From Nitriliruptoraceae bacterium (GTDB lineage Bacteria > Actinomycetota > Nitriliruptoria > Nitriliruptorales > Nitriliruptoraceae): a stretch of 64,000 nucleotides of DNA. A program made the position numbers and the translations under genes. The stretch spans positions 62,001-126,000 of the forward strand of contig PXDB01000041.1 in assembly GCA_003565155.1 (NCBI GenBank), written 5' to 3'. The notes under the pieces were generated by a model. The model ran no database searches and had not been told where the DNA came from. It saw only the letters and a program-made list of their open reading frames with translations. Numbering within the stretch: the stretch's first letter is position 1; the number at the start of each line of letters is the position of its first letter. This document shows, one piece after another, positions 18,472 to 26,787 of this stretch.

Positions 18472-19553
18472 GATCCTTCCTCCTCCTCACGTGACCCGTC
18501 GGTCACCGTCGGGTCATCTCCGCTCGGCTCCGCTCCGACCGCGTCGTCGCCGGCCTCGCGTGCGAGGTCCCCGTCGTCAGCACCGTCGGATGGGACGGCC
18601 CCGGCGAGCGTGCTCCCGGCCACGACGAACCCGTCGAGGTGACGTCGCAGCCACACCTGCCGTTCCTGCCCCGCGGCGTCGGTCGTCGTCGCGACCACGG
18701 GCCAGCCAGGTGCCGTGGTCAGCGCTGTCGTGCGCTGCGTCCCGAGCCCAGCGACGGCCAACGCGCTGTCGGCGGCCACCAGCAGGTCAGGGTCGTCCAC
18801 CGGTTCCTGGGCGATCCCGTCCAGGACCGGCAGGGAGGGTGCCGGCAGGTCCCACGGCGGACCTGCGGTCACCGGACCGTCCTCGTCGTAGGCGAAGGGC
18901 ACCGCGAGACGGCGCAATTCGACCCGTGCCTGCGCGTCGGGGGGATCCACCAGCAGGACGGCCAGCACGGTGACCACAGCGGTCTCCGTGCTGGGGTGCT
19001 CGACCGCCTCGGCCACGAGGTGTTCGGCGTAGGTGTCGCCCGGCGGCTCCGCACCCTCGAGCAGCAGCTCCGGCCCGATGCCGGTCAGGTGCGCGCGGGC
19101 GGCGACGACGGCGAGGGCCGCGAGCTCCTCCGCGCCAGGCGCGACCCGCCATCGTCCGCGCAGCTCTTCGATCTCCAGCGTGCCCGGAAGGGCACCGATC
19201 GCATCGGTGGTCGGCGCCGGCGGGTGTCGGGCGTCGTCCCCCTCATCTGCCCCGGCCGGGACGGTCGGTCCAGCATCGGGGGCGGTCGGCGCAGCATCGG
19301 GGGCCGTGGCTTCCGTGTCCCCGTGCGCATCGGCGGGATCGGCCTCCTGCGTCGTGTCGTCGCCCGACGTCGTCGGATCGTGGCCGCCAGCGTCACTGGG
19401 CGTCGGGTCGGGTCGCAGCGGCAGGACCAACAACGCCGCCACGACCAGCCACGGGATGGCGGCCAGGGCCGGGAGCAGGCGTCGTCGTTGAGGTGTCCGG
19501 CGCGCGTCGCGCCCCTCCTCCTCATGGCCGTCGAACCAGTCGAGGTCGCGCAT
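18468..19553 (-). CDS. Membrane-anchored protein with weak TcpC-like features
   Basis: This 361-residue protein has a short basic cytoplasmic N-terminus, one transmembrane helix (about residues 27-44), a 90-residue Asp/Thr/Pro-rich linker, and a C-terminal extracytoplasmic domain with NTF2-like character (LAALAVVAARAHL, ELRRLAVPFAYDEDG, WLRRHLDGFVVAG). The domain layout resembles TcpC/conjugal-transfer-type anchors, but no conjugation genes are nearby, so this resemblance is only structural. Start ATG 19553 is chosen because GGGAG lies 6 nt upstream; the frame is open further upstream but is not protein-like. It is translationally coupled to the Rv3235-family gene. Confidence 0.6.
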   Translation of the reverse strand: MRDLDWFDGHEEEGRDARRTPQRRRLLPALAAIPWLVVAALLVLPLRPDPTPSDAGGHDPTTSGDDTTQEADPADAHGDTEATAPDAAPTAPDAGPTVPAGADEGDDARHPPAPTTDAIGALPGTLEIEELRGRWRVAPGAEELAALAVVAARAHLTGIGPELLLEGAEPPGDTYAEHLVAEAVEHPSTETAVVTVLAVLLVDPPDAQARVELRRLAVPFAYDEDGPVTAGPPWDLPAPSLPVLDGIAQEPVDDPDLLVAADSALAVAGLGTQRTTALTTAPGWPVVATTTDAAGQERQVWLRRHLDGFVVAGSTLAGAVPSDGADDGDLAREAGDDAVGAEPSGDDPTVTDGSREEEEGS

Positions 19554-19676
19554 GTTCTGCTCCCGGCGGCTGCCCCTCTGCGGTGTCCGGCGCCGCCAGC
19601 ACGCCGGTCCCGCGGGCGGGGACCGGCGTGGAGCCCGTGGGGGGCGAGCACTGGCTCCGGTGCCGGCGGCTGTCAC

Positions 19677-19706
19677 AAGATAGCTTTTCGTTATATCCCA
19701 TGTAAA
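19677..19706 (-). promoter_or_regulatory. Promoter for the minus-strand membrane-protein operon
   Basis: On the minus strand TTTACA (19706-19701), an 18-bp spacer and TATCTT (19682-19677) match the housekeeping consensus well. The element lies in a conspicuously A/T-rich 45-bp patch between divergent genes. It implies a 5' leader of roughly 115 nt. Confidence 0.55.
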
Positions 19707-19840
19707 TACGATTCCTCCTTCGTGTGGACGAACGGCGGTTCCCGCCGTCGAGTGACGCACGGGTTGGCCGTTACGCTGCGAGCACACCAGAGAGTTGCGG
19801 CAACGCGGCCGCACGCCGTCGCTGAGGAGTGCCCGATCCC

Positions 19841-20473
19841 GTGAGCGAGCCCAACGCCCCCAGCGGTCCCGTCTCCGATGGCAGGCCGGTGCGCAGGGAG
19901 CTGGATGAGGCCGAGCGCCGCACCCGCTTCGAGACCGAGGTGCTGCCCTACCTCGACCGCCTCTACTCCGCGGCGCTGCGCTACACCCGCGACGGCACGG
20001 ATGCGGAGGATCTCGTGCAGGAGACCGTCGCCAAGGCCTACCGGTCCTTCCACCAGTACCGGGAGGGCACCAACCTCAAGGCCTGGCTGTACCGGGTGCT
20101 GCACACGACCTACATCTCCATGTACCGCAAAGCCCAGCGGCGCCCGCAGGAGTCGCCACAGGAGGAGATCGACGACTTCTCGCTGTTCGACGAGCTGAGC
20201 CGGACCACGGGAAGCTCGCCGGAGCGCGAGGTCCTCGAACGGTTCAGTGCCCAGGAGGTGCGCGACGCCCTCGCGCAACTCCCGGACAGCTTCCGCGAGG
20301 CCGTGTACCTCGCCGACGTGGAGGGGTTCTCCTACAAGGAGATCGCCGAGATCATGGACACCCCGGTCGGCACCGTGATGTCCCGGCTGCACCGGGGAAG
20401 GAAATCGCTGCATCAGGCGTTACACGCGTACGCCACCAGTCGAGGCCTGATCGATGCCTCCGTGGAGGGATGA
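19841..20473 (+). CDS. sigR: ECF sigma factor, SigR/SigH type
   Basis: SigR-type sigma factors direct the thiol-oxidative stress response (thioredoxin, mycothiol genes). The 210-residue protein shows region 2 ([36 protein letters not shown]) and region 4 ([34 protein letters not shown]), very close to Streptomyces SigR and mycobacterial SigH. GTG 19841 is chosen because GAGGAG (19824-19829) would overlap the earlier in-frame GTG at 19829. The ATGA overlap with the next gene, an RsrA-like zinc anti-sigma factor, supports the identification. The Mca homologue at 52.3 kb is a plausible regulon member. Confidence 0.92.
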   Translation: MSEPNAPSGPVSDGRPVRRELDEAERRTRFETEVLPYLDRLYSAALRYTRDGTDAEDLVQETVAKAYRSFHQYREGTNLKAWLYRVLHTTYISMYRKAQRRPQESPQEEIDDFSLFDELSRTTGSSPEREVLERFSAQEVRDALAQLPDSFREAVYLADVEGFSYKEIAEIMDTPVGTVMSRLHRGRKSLHQALHAYATSRGLIDASVEG

Positions 20474-20475
20474 CC

Positions 20476-20745
20476 ATGGCGACCGCAGACCTGTCACAGT
20501 GCAGCGACGAGTGCCGTGAGGCACTCAAGCGCCTCGGTGCGTTCCTCGACGGAGAGCTCGGTGAGGTCACGCGATCGAAGCTGCGTGAACATCTCTCGGA
20601 CTGCGCACCGTGCACCGAACGGGCGGACTTCGAGGAGCACCTCAGGGAGCTCGTCCGCCGCGGTTGCTCCGACCAGGCACCAGAGCATCTGAAGGCACGG
20701 ATCCGGCTGCAGCTCGATGCGTTGAGCGCGACGCCGTCAGGTTGA
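20476..20745 (+). CDS. rsrA: Zinc-binding anti-sigma factor, RsrA-like
   Basis: RsrA-type proteins hold SigR inactive until disulfide formation expels zinc. The 89-residue protein has the ZAS motif HLSDCAPC (H-x3-C-x2-C) and two upstream cysteines (QCSDEC), plus one further cysteine in RRGCSD. ATG 20476 is preferred because GGAGG (20464-20468) is 7 nt away; ATG 20470, which overlaps the sigma stop, is too close to it. RsrA of Streptomyces has a CC pair near its C-terminal third, whereas here only one cysteine is present there. The last codons and the stop are built from a 20-bp tandem repeat. Confidence 0.88.
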   Translation: MATADLSQCSDECREALKRLGAFLDGELGEVTRSKLREHLSDCAPCTERADFEEHLRELVRRGCSDQAPEHLKARIRLQLDALSATPSG

Positions 20746-20840
20746 GCGGGACGCCGTCAGGTCGCGCGCGACGCCGTCGGACCGCGCGTGACGCCGTCGG
20801 ACCGCGCGCGACGCCGTCAGACCGAGCGCGACGCCGTCAG
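20721..20840 (+). repeat. Six-copy 20-bp tandem repeat spanning the rsrA stop codon
   Basis: Six contiguous 20-bp units (20721-20840) share the invariant core ACGCCGTC and end in a partial seventh. Copy one encodes the final rsrA residues and copy two carries its TGA (20743-20745). The right-hand copies have drifted from GTTGAGCGCG to ACCGCGCGCG. Confidence 0.92.
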
Positions 20841-20963
20841 ACCGCGCGCGGCTCCGGAGCCTGCCGGCAGCGGCTCGCGCTGCCGCGGATAGCCTGCACC
20901 CGCCCTGCGGTATGACGGCCACTTCCCGGTACCGGGGGCCAGCAGCGACAGCGGGAGCGCGTC

Positions 20964-21926
20964 ATGGCGGATCGTCCGATCCTGGTCACCGGCGGGGCCG
21001 GTTTCATCGGATCCAACCTCGTCGCCCGTCTCCTCGAGGACGGACGTCAGGTCATCGCGGTCGACGATCTGTCGACGGGTTCGCTCGAGAACCTGTCGGA
21101 GGTCCGCTCGGGACGGCACCGTGGACGGTTCACCTTCGAACACCTCGACATCCGTCGAGGTGGCCTCCATGCGGTGATGGAGCGTCACCGTCCGGAGGTG
21201 GTCCACCACCTCGCTGCCCAGGTGGACGTGCGACGCAGCGTCGAGGACCCGCTGCACGACGCCGAGGTCAACGTGCTCGGCACCGTGGCACTGCTCGAAG
21301 CGGCCCGCTCCTACGGGCTCCGCAAGGTGGTCTACGCCTCCTCGGTCGGCTCCTACGGCGAACCGAGCCTCGAGGAGCTGCCCATCGACGAGGACTACGA
21401 CCGACCCGCGGCCTCGCCCTACGGCGCGTCGAAGCGTGTCGCGCTCGACTACCTGGCCACGTACCGCGAGCTGTACGGGCTGGAGTTCACCGCGCTCACC
21501 CTCGCCAACGTGTACGGCCCCCACCAGACCACGAGCGGTGAGGGTGGGGTGGTCGCCACCTTCATCGGTCGCATGCTGGATGGTCAGCCGGTCACGATCT
21601 ACGGCGATGGGGAGCAGACCCGCGACTTCGTCTTCGTCGACGACGTCGTGCACGCCTTGGTGCTCGCTGCCAGCCGCGGTGACGGGCAACGACTGTTGAT
21701 CGGGACGGCACAGCGCACCAGCATCAACCAACTGTTCACCGCGCTGGCTGCGGCGACCGCGTACCCGCACGAACCCCTGCGGGAACCGCCGCGACGTGGC
21801 GAGGTACGCCACTCCGCGCTCGATGCGCGACGGGCGGCGGCAGCGCTCGGCTGGAAGCCGTGGACCACCCTCGAGGAGGGGCTCGCCGCCACCCTGCGAT
21901 GGGCGGCGACGCGCGGCCTACGCTGA
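20964..21926 (+). CDS. NAD-dependent epimerase/dehydratase, UDP-glucose 4-epimerase-like
   Basis: This 320-residue extended short-chain dehydrogenase has the NAD-binding TGGAGFIG loop (about residues 9-16), DDLSTG, the HLAAQVDVRRS loop, the catalytic YASSVGSYGEP serine region and the YGASK tyrosine-lysine pair. These match GalE-type nucleotide-sugar epimerases. The exact sugar cannot be fixed from sequence. GGGAG lies 7 nt upstream of the ATG. It lies alone between the rsrA repeat array and bldD. Confidence 0.85.
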   Translation: MADRPILVTGGAGFIGSNLVARLLEDGRQVIAVDDLSTGSLENLSEVRSGRHRGRFTFEHLDIRRGGLHAVMERHRPEVVHHLAAQVDVRRSVEDPLHDAEVNVLGTVALLEAARSYGLRKVVYASSVGSYGEPSLEELPIDEDYDRPAASPYGASKRVALDYLATYRELYGLEFTALTLANVYGPHQTTSGEGGVVATFIGRMLDGQPVTIYGDGEQTRDFVFVDDVVHALVLAASRGDGQRLLIGTAQRTSINQLFTALAAATAYPHEPLREPPRRGEVRHSALDARRAAAALGWKPWTTLEEGLAATLRWAATRGLR

Positions 21927-22042
21927 CAACCGGCGAACGCTGGTACGACGGTCGGCCACGCTCTGTGAGCGAGGAGGTCTCGGTCGCCACGGGACGCTAT
22001 GTTGTGTGCACCGAGTGACCGACGTCGTTCGTGGAGGCAGAG

Positions 22043-22546
22043 ATGTCCTACTCGCGGCACGTAGGCGAACGCCTACGTCAGGTGCGGGTCGACCGGGGTT
22101 GGTCGCTCCAGGAAGTGGAGCGTGCGTCGGCCGGTCGTTGGAAGGCCGCGGTGATCGGGTCCTACGAGCGCGGCGACCGCAACATCAGCGCGACCCGCCT
22201 GCTGGAACTCGTCGAGTTCTACGGGGTGCGACCTGCTGACGTCCTGCCGGGAGAGACGGCACCGCAGCAGGGCTTCGGCACCACGATCGTGCTCGACCTG
22301 CGGCGACTCGAGGCGCTCGGGCCCCGCTACGCCCCCCTGCGGCGCTACCTCGAGACGATCCAGATCCAGCGTGGCGACTTCAACCGACGGGTGCTGTCGG
22401 TGCGCAGCGAGGATCTACGGGCGTTGGCGGTCATCCATGAGACGACGCCCGAGACCCTCGTGGAGGAGTTGCGCCGCGAGGGCGTGCTGGGTGGTGACTT
22501 CGGCAACCTCGAACAGCTCGGCACGTCGGAACCGGATCGCCCGTGA
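22043..22546 (+). CDS. bldD: BldD-type developmental regulator
   Basis: The product is a 167-residue ortholog of BldD, the master repressor of sporulation genes in Streptomyces. It has an N-terminal XRE-type helix-turn-helix (RWKAAVIGSYERGDRNIS) and a C-terminal domain with the cyclic-di-GMP signature RxD-x8-RxxD (R110-G-D112, then R121-S-E-D124). In Streptomyces this motif binds a tetramer of c-di-GMP that glues two BldD subunits together on DNA. Start ATG 22043 has GGAGG 5 nt upstream. A membrane HD-GYP gene lies 1.5 kb downstream, so a c-di-GMP link is plausible. Confidence 0.93.
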   Translation: MSYSRHVGERLRQVRVDRGWSLQEVERASAGRWKAAVIGSYERGDRNISATRLLELVEFYGVRPADVLPGETAPQQGFGTTIVLDLRRLEALGPRYAPLRRYLETIQIQRGDFNRRVLSVRSEDLRALAVIHETTPETLVEELRREGVLGGDFGNLEQLGTSEPDRP

Positions 22547-22626
22547 TCCGTGCTGGGAAGACGCTGGGGCGCTGACGGCGCAGCGGGCCCTACGAACCGA
22601 CCGTGCGGTTGCGCGCGTCGGGTGCG

Positions 22627-23418
22627 TCAGGTGCCAGGCGAGTCGATCGTGCGGTTGAGCGCGTCGAGGATCGACCGGGCGATGGCATCCGCCGAGGCGT
22701 CCCGCACCACCGCGGTGCCGCTGCGGAGCTCCTCTCCCCGCTCGTCGCGCAACTCGAGGAGGACCAGCGCGATCTCGTGCCCGGCGATGGTGACCAGTGA
22801 CGCCTCCCGCAGCTCTATCCCGAGGGTGGTGTCGAGCAGGCTCCGGAAGGCGGCCAGCGTCGCCCGGGCGACCGCAGTGGCGGTGCCCGCGGTGGTCGCC
22901 ACTCCCTCGGCGGTCCCGTGCGCCTCACGGTCGGCCAGGCCGAGCGACACCTCGGCCACCAACTGGTTGTCCGCCCGGATCATGCCGACGCGCTGCAATC
23001 GGACCCGAGCAGCGGGGCTGGCGACCTGCTGCTCATCGAGGTGGACGACGCTGATGACACGGTGGTCGATGCTGACACCGCAGCGTGCGAGCAGGACGGT
23101 CTGCACGTCGCGCACGGTGGACTTGGCCCCGCGGTCCACGCTCGTCACGACGTGGAGCTCATCCACCTCACGCGCATAGCCCGGCACCAGGCGTACCGCG
23201 AGGACCCCCGGGATGCGGGTGAGCTGCCGCTCCACTGTCAGGCGCACCTGGTCGTCGTGGAGGTCGGGACGGCTCTCGCTCACGGTCAGGTCGATCTGCG
23301 CATCGATCCCTGACGCCGTTGCGTCGGCACCGCCGGGATGCCGCGACACGTCCACGACTGATGGCTCCTGCTCGACGCCGAGTGCCCGGTTGTGAGCGGA
23401 ACGTAACAGCGTTGCCAC
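22627..23418 (-). CDS. Conserved protein of unknown function
   Basis: This protein of about 260 residues has an N-terminal half that looks like a small alpha/beta unit (RLTVERQLTRIPGVLAVRLV, DVQTVLLARCGVSIDHRVIS) and a C-terminal half with a dsRBD- or BMC-like pattern (QLVAEVSLGLADREAHGTAE, AVARATLAAFRSLL, SLVTIAGHEIALVLLEL). I recall similar unnamed proteins beside membrane HD-domain genes in actinobacteria, but no function is established. Start GTG 23418 gives the longest form; GTG 23355, preceded by AGGAG at 9 nt, is a good alternative. It converges with bldD and diverges from the peptide and HD-GYP genes. Confidence 0.65.
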   Translation of the reverse strand: MATLLRSAHNRALGVEQEPSVVDVSRHPGGADATASGIDAQIDLTVSESRPDLHDDQVRLTVERQLTRIPGVLAVRLVPGYAREVDELHVVTSVDRGAKSTVRDVQTVLLARCGVSIDHRVISVVHLDEQQVASPAARVRLQRVGMIRADNQLVAEVSLGLADREAHGTAEGVATTAGTATAVARATLAAFRSLLDTTLGIELREASLVTIAGHEIALVLLELRDERGEELRSGTAVVRDASADAIARSILDALNRTIDSPGT

Positions 23419-23818
23419 GACGTGCGCGAGGAGCGGTGCAGTTGCGGTGACGGACGGCCCGCGTCGATCGGGTCGAGTTTCGTGTGGACGTATCGCAGTG
23501 AGTAGCGTAACGTGCGCTCGCAGTCACCAAGGGGTGTCGGCTGTACGGGACGGGTTCACCCCCCCGCAGCTGGCCAGGACGGTGGCGCGCAAGGGCGACG
23601 ACTGACAACTGCAGAGCGAGCGATGCGCGGGTGAGGTCGTCCCGAACGGCCTGCCGGACGCACGGTGCACGACGGTTCACAGGGCCCGGTCCGCCGGGTC
23701 CCGTACGTCGCGTGACCACCACCCCTGTGGGGGTGACGCGGCCATCGAGCGAAGCGGATCCGATCGACGCCCACGAGCGAGGGCGGCGGCGCGGTGACGA
23801 CTCGATGGAGGTGTGCAC
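23419..23818. other. Divergent intergenic region before the peptide gene
   Basis: This 400-bp stretch has no supported long gene. On the minus strand TTGGTG followed by TACGCT (about 23530-23505) could serve the unknown gene at 22627. The end holds the ribosome-binding site of the small peptide. Confidence 0.3.
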
Positions 23819-23902
23819 ATGACGAAGAGGGTTCTCCTCACCATGGCCAGCCTGGCAGCCCTGGTGCTGTCCAGCGGCGCCAGTATCTCCTGGGCCGGCT
23901 GA
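23819..23902 (+). CDS. 27-residue membrane or secreted peptide
   Basis: A perfect GGAGG (23807-23811) lies 7 nt before ATG 23819, and the frame closes at TGA 23902. The peptide starts MTKRV, has a hydrophobic core (LLTMASLAALVLSSG) and ends ISWAG. This looks like a signal-peptide-like helix with a short aromatic tail. It is too short for default gene callers. It lies 127 bp upstream of the membrane HD-GYP gene on the same strand. It might be a translated leader, a secreted signal, or a regulator of the HD-GYP protein. Its function is unknown; its existence rests on the ribosome-binding site and amphipathic layout. Confidence 0.55.
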   Translation: MTKRVLLTMASLAALVLSSGASISWAG

Positions 23903-24028
23903 GGCCCGGTACAGCTCTCGCCGCACGGGGGCGTCGCGGTGGGAGTGCGCTTCACCCGGCAGTGGCGTGTCGACCGACCTCCCCCGCCCATCGCTCGCTC
24001 TCTGCGACAGCGGAAGGTTCACCGGGCC

Positions 24029-25486
24029 ATGACGGGTCCGCAGTGGCTCACCATCTACATCGCCAGTACCGCACTGTGCGCGATCCTCGCGGTCGTGTGG
24101 GCGGTGCCGCGTGTCGCGCTGTGGCCGTCGCTGTGCCTCATCGTTGCCGTCTTCGTCGCGGAGCGGTACGCCTCGCTGCTGCGCGAGCAGGTGATGGCGT
24201 CCCTGACCAACGTCGTCCTGCTGGTGGCCATCCTGCTCGGAGGGCCCGAGCTGGCCGTCGTGGGAGCGCTCGGGTCCGTGCCGGCGTTCTTCGTCCGACG
24301 GCACGGTCCCCGGAAGGCACGCAACGCCCTGTTCAACACGTCCCAGTTCGTGATCAGCGCGGCTGCTGCGGGTGCGACCTACGACGCCTCCGGCGCGTTG
24401 TTGGGTGGCGCGTTCCCCGATGGGCGGACGCTGTTGGCGGTCGCGCTCGCAGCGGTCGTCTACAGCCTCACCAACTACTCCCTCGTCGCGGGCGTCGTCG
24501 CACTGGCTACCAGCGACGCCTTCTCGGACACGTTCCGATCGGTGGGGCCCGCCCTCGCGCTGCAGATCCCCTACGTCGGGATCGCGGTACTGACGGTGGT
24601 CGTGGTCGAGCGTGCCTCCTGGTGGGGGCTGCTGCTCATGGCGGTGCCGGTGCTCATCGCCCGGCACGGGCTGCTCGCCTTCCAGGAGCTCGACCAGGCC
24701 TACGAACGACTGGTGCGCAGCTTCGTCACGGCGATCGAGATAAAGGACCACTACACCCGCGGCCACTCCGAGCGGGTGTCCGAGCTGTCGGTGCTCGTCG
24801 CTGAGGAGCTCGGTGTCGGGTACGAGGAGCGACGGATCACGAAGTACGCCGCCCTGCTCCACGACGTGGGCAAGATCGGCGTGCCCCTGTGCATCATCAA
24901 CAAGCCGGGTCCCCTCGACGATGCGGAGTTCGCACGGATGCAGGAGCACCCCACCATCGGTGTGGACATCCTGCACGACATCGACTTCCTGGAGCCGGAG
25001 CTCGACATCGTCCGCTACCACCACGAGCGGATCGACGGTGGCGGCTACCCCCACGGGGTGGACGGCCAGGACCTCTCCCGGCTGGTGCGCATCGTCACGG
25101 CGGTGGACGCCTTCGACGCGATGACCTCCACCCGCTCGTACCGGCGCGCGCTCGGGATCGACGAGGCCATCGCGGAGCTCGAGCGCTGCTCCGGCACCCA
25201 GTTCGCCCCCGAGGTCGTGGCAGCGCTGTGTCGCACGGTCCGCCGGGTCGGGTGGCAGCCCACGGACGAGTTCGTCTCCGGGGAGCTGCTCGGTGGTGGC
25301 GCGATCCCCGACGCGCCACGGGAAGAGGTGCGCCGCTCCCGGGGCGTCCGGACCCCCGGGACCGGCGCGGACGCCGGGGGCGGGGTCGTGGACACCGCGC
25401 CGGTCGATGGCGCCGTTGCACGACGGCGCAACGGGCGGTCCGCAGCCCAGGCCGGTCACCGTCGGTCCCCCGAGCAACGACGATGA
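24029..25486 (+). CDS. Membrane HD-GYP domain protein (likely c-di-GMP phosphodiesterase)
   Basis: The N-terminal 220 residues hold about six or seven hydrophobic helices. The HD-GYP domain follows (about 230-400) with HSERVSELS, LLHDVGKIG (H278-D279), HPTIGVDIL, YHHERIDGGGYPHG and TAVDAFDAMTS. The full metal-ligand and GYP set is present, so hydrolysis of a cyclic dinucleotide is expected. The last 80 residues are disordered and basic. Start ATG 24029 is chosen; GTG 23939 is an alternative 30 codons earlier. The stop overlaps the next start (ATGA). Its position near bldD and the small peptide suggests a signalling unit. Confidence 0.85.
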   Translation: MTGPQWLTIYIASTALCAILAVVWAVPRVALWPSLCLIVAVFVAERYASLLREQVMASLTNVVLLVAILLGGPELAVVGALGSVPAFFVRRHGPRKARNALFNTSQFVISAAAAGATYDASGALLGGAFPDGRTLLAVALAAVVYSLTNYSLVAGVVALATSDAFSDTFRSVGPALALQIPYVGIAVLTVVVVERASWWGLLLMAVPVLIARHGLLAFQELDQAYERLVRSFVTAIEIKDHYTRGHSERVSELSVLVAEELGVGYEERRITKYAALLHDVGKIGVPLCIINKPGPLDDAEFARMQEHPTIGVDILHDIDFLEPELDIVRYHHERIDGGGYPHGVDGQDLSRLVRIVTAVDAFDAMTSTRSYRRALGIDEAIAELERCSGTQFAPEVVAALCRTVRRVGWQPTDEFVSGELLGGGAIPDAPREEVRRSRGVRTPGTGADAGGGVVDTAPVDGAVARRRNGRSAAQAGHRRSPEQRR

Positions 25487-26697
25487 GGGGGCTGGCGCCG
25501 TGGCTGCTCCGTGGCATCGTCCTGCTGGTGGCAGGCCTGCTGGGCACCCTGTGGTGGCTGCTGTCCGTCGAAGACGTCCTGGCGCTGCGGTTGCGCCTCG
25601 TCGATCTCCTGCTGTTCCTGGTCGCGGCGACGGTGATGGAGCGACTCCCCATCCGGTTGGCTGACGGTCGTGCCGTGCCGACCTCCCTGGCGGTCATCGG
25701 CGCGGCGGTCCTGCTCGGCGCGTCGCCGTGGGTGGTCACCGCCATCGCCGCCACGGCCTACGTCCTGGCATGCCTGATCGGCGGTGAGCAGCTCACGCCT
25801 CGGCTGGTCCTGGGGCGCGCGGTCGGGGCCTGGGCGCTCAGCGGCGCAGCGGCGGTGGGCGCCGCGCTCGGCCCGATGACCTTCAGCGGCGGCGTCGACG
25901 TGGGGGCCCCGGCAGCACTGCACCTCGGTGCAGCCGTGGCCGTCGGTGTCGGCGTGCTCGTGGGGCTGCCGGCCGCGGAGTCGCTCTCCCGCAGCGACGC
26001 CGGCGTGCGGTTCCTGTGGCGCCGGGTCCGCGAGGAGATCCACCGCAACCGCCTCGTTGCGGCGTCGGTCGCGGCGACGGCGGGTCTGGGGGCACTGGTC
26101 CACCCGGTGCTCGGCGCCTGGACGCTCCCGACGATGCTGCTGCCCCTGGCGGCCGCGCGTGCCGGCCTCGATCGCCTCGGTCAGGGACAACGCGCCTACG
26201 ACCAGACCATCCGGGCGATGTCCCGGCTGCCGGAGCAACTCGGTAGCGTGCCGGCCGGTCACGGCGTGCGTGTGGCGCAGCTGGCGCGGGCGGTGGCGAT
26301 GGAGCTCGGCCTGGACGCCGCCACCGTGGCGCACACCGTGCGGGCCGCCCACCTGCACGAGCTCGGCCGTATCAAGCTCGAGCGGGAGGTCCCCGCGCCC
26401 CGACAGGACCTGGCGGTCGCCGGCGGCGAGGTCCTGCGCGAGGTCGGCGACCTCGACGAGGTCGCCGCGATCGTGGAGGCCCAGGCGCAGGTCAACGAGC
26501 TGCCCCGGGACGGAGCGGGCCTGCCGGCCAGGATCGTGGTCGCCTGCTGTGAGCTGGACAGCTTCGCGCCCACGTCGGACGCGCCGGGACAGCGGGACGA
26601 GGTGATCCTGCGCCTGCTGCGCGGCATCGGCGACATCGAGGTGGTCGCCGCCCTCGCACGGATCGTCGACCCGGCTGCCGAGCGACAGCTCGCCTGA
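25483..26697 (+). CDS. Membrane protein with degenerate HD domain
   Basis: This 404-residue protein mirrors its upstream neighbour: about seven hydrophobic helices (residues 8-240) and then a C-terminal helical domain aligning with HD-GYP. The catalytic residues are lost: LLHDVGK is replaced by HLHELGRIKL (H292-E293), and no GYP motif is found. It is probably a non-catalytic partner or sensor of the intact HD-GYP protein, with which it shares a 4-bp ATGA overlap. It is not obviously any other known family. Confidence 0.7.
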   Translation: MRGLAPWLLRGIVLLVAGLLGTLWWLLSVEDVLALRLRLVDLLLFLVAATVMERLPIRLADGRAVPTSLAVIGAAVLLGASPWVVTAIAATAYVLACLIGGEQLTPRLVLGRAVGAWALSGAAAVGAALGPMTFSGGVDVGAPAALHLGAAVAVGVGVLVGLPAAESLSRSDAGVRFLWRRVREEIHRNRLVAASVAATAGLGALVHPVLGAWTLPTMLLPLAAARAGLDRLGQGQRAYDQTIRAMSRLPEQLGSVPAGHGVRVAQLARAVAMELGLDAATVAHTVRAAHLHELGRIKLEREVPAPRQDLAVAGGEVLREVGDLDEVAAIVEAQAQVNELPRDGAGLPARIVVACCELDSFAPTSDAPGQRDEVILRLLRGIGDIEVVAALARIVDPAAERQLA

Positions 26698-26759
26698 GTC
26701 GCGGTCGTCAGCCGCGGCGATCGTCGACCGGTGGTGGCCACCGCACCTTCGCGGTCGGA

Positions 26760-26783
26760 GGGCGCCGGATGCGGACGGCGCCC
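26760..26783. terminator. Bidirectional hairpin terminator
   Basis: GGGCGCC (26760-26766) and GGCGCCC (26777-26783) pair perfectly around a 10-nt loop, between the convergent degenerate HD gene and the DUF5317 gene. Confidence 0.45.
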
Positions 26784-26787
26784 GGCG

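Noticed and set aside
18468-19814. Conjugation apparatus (TcpC-like protein)
   Set aside because: Only the anchor-plus-NTF2-like layout is similar; no coupling protein, VirB4 or relaxase is nearby, and the locus is the conserved secA region.
20721-20840. CRISPR-like array
   Set aside because: The 20-bp units are contiguous with no spacers and there are no cas genes, so it is a plain tandem repeat.
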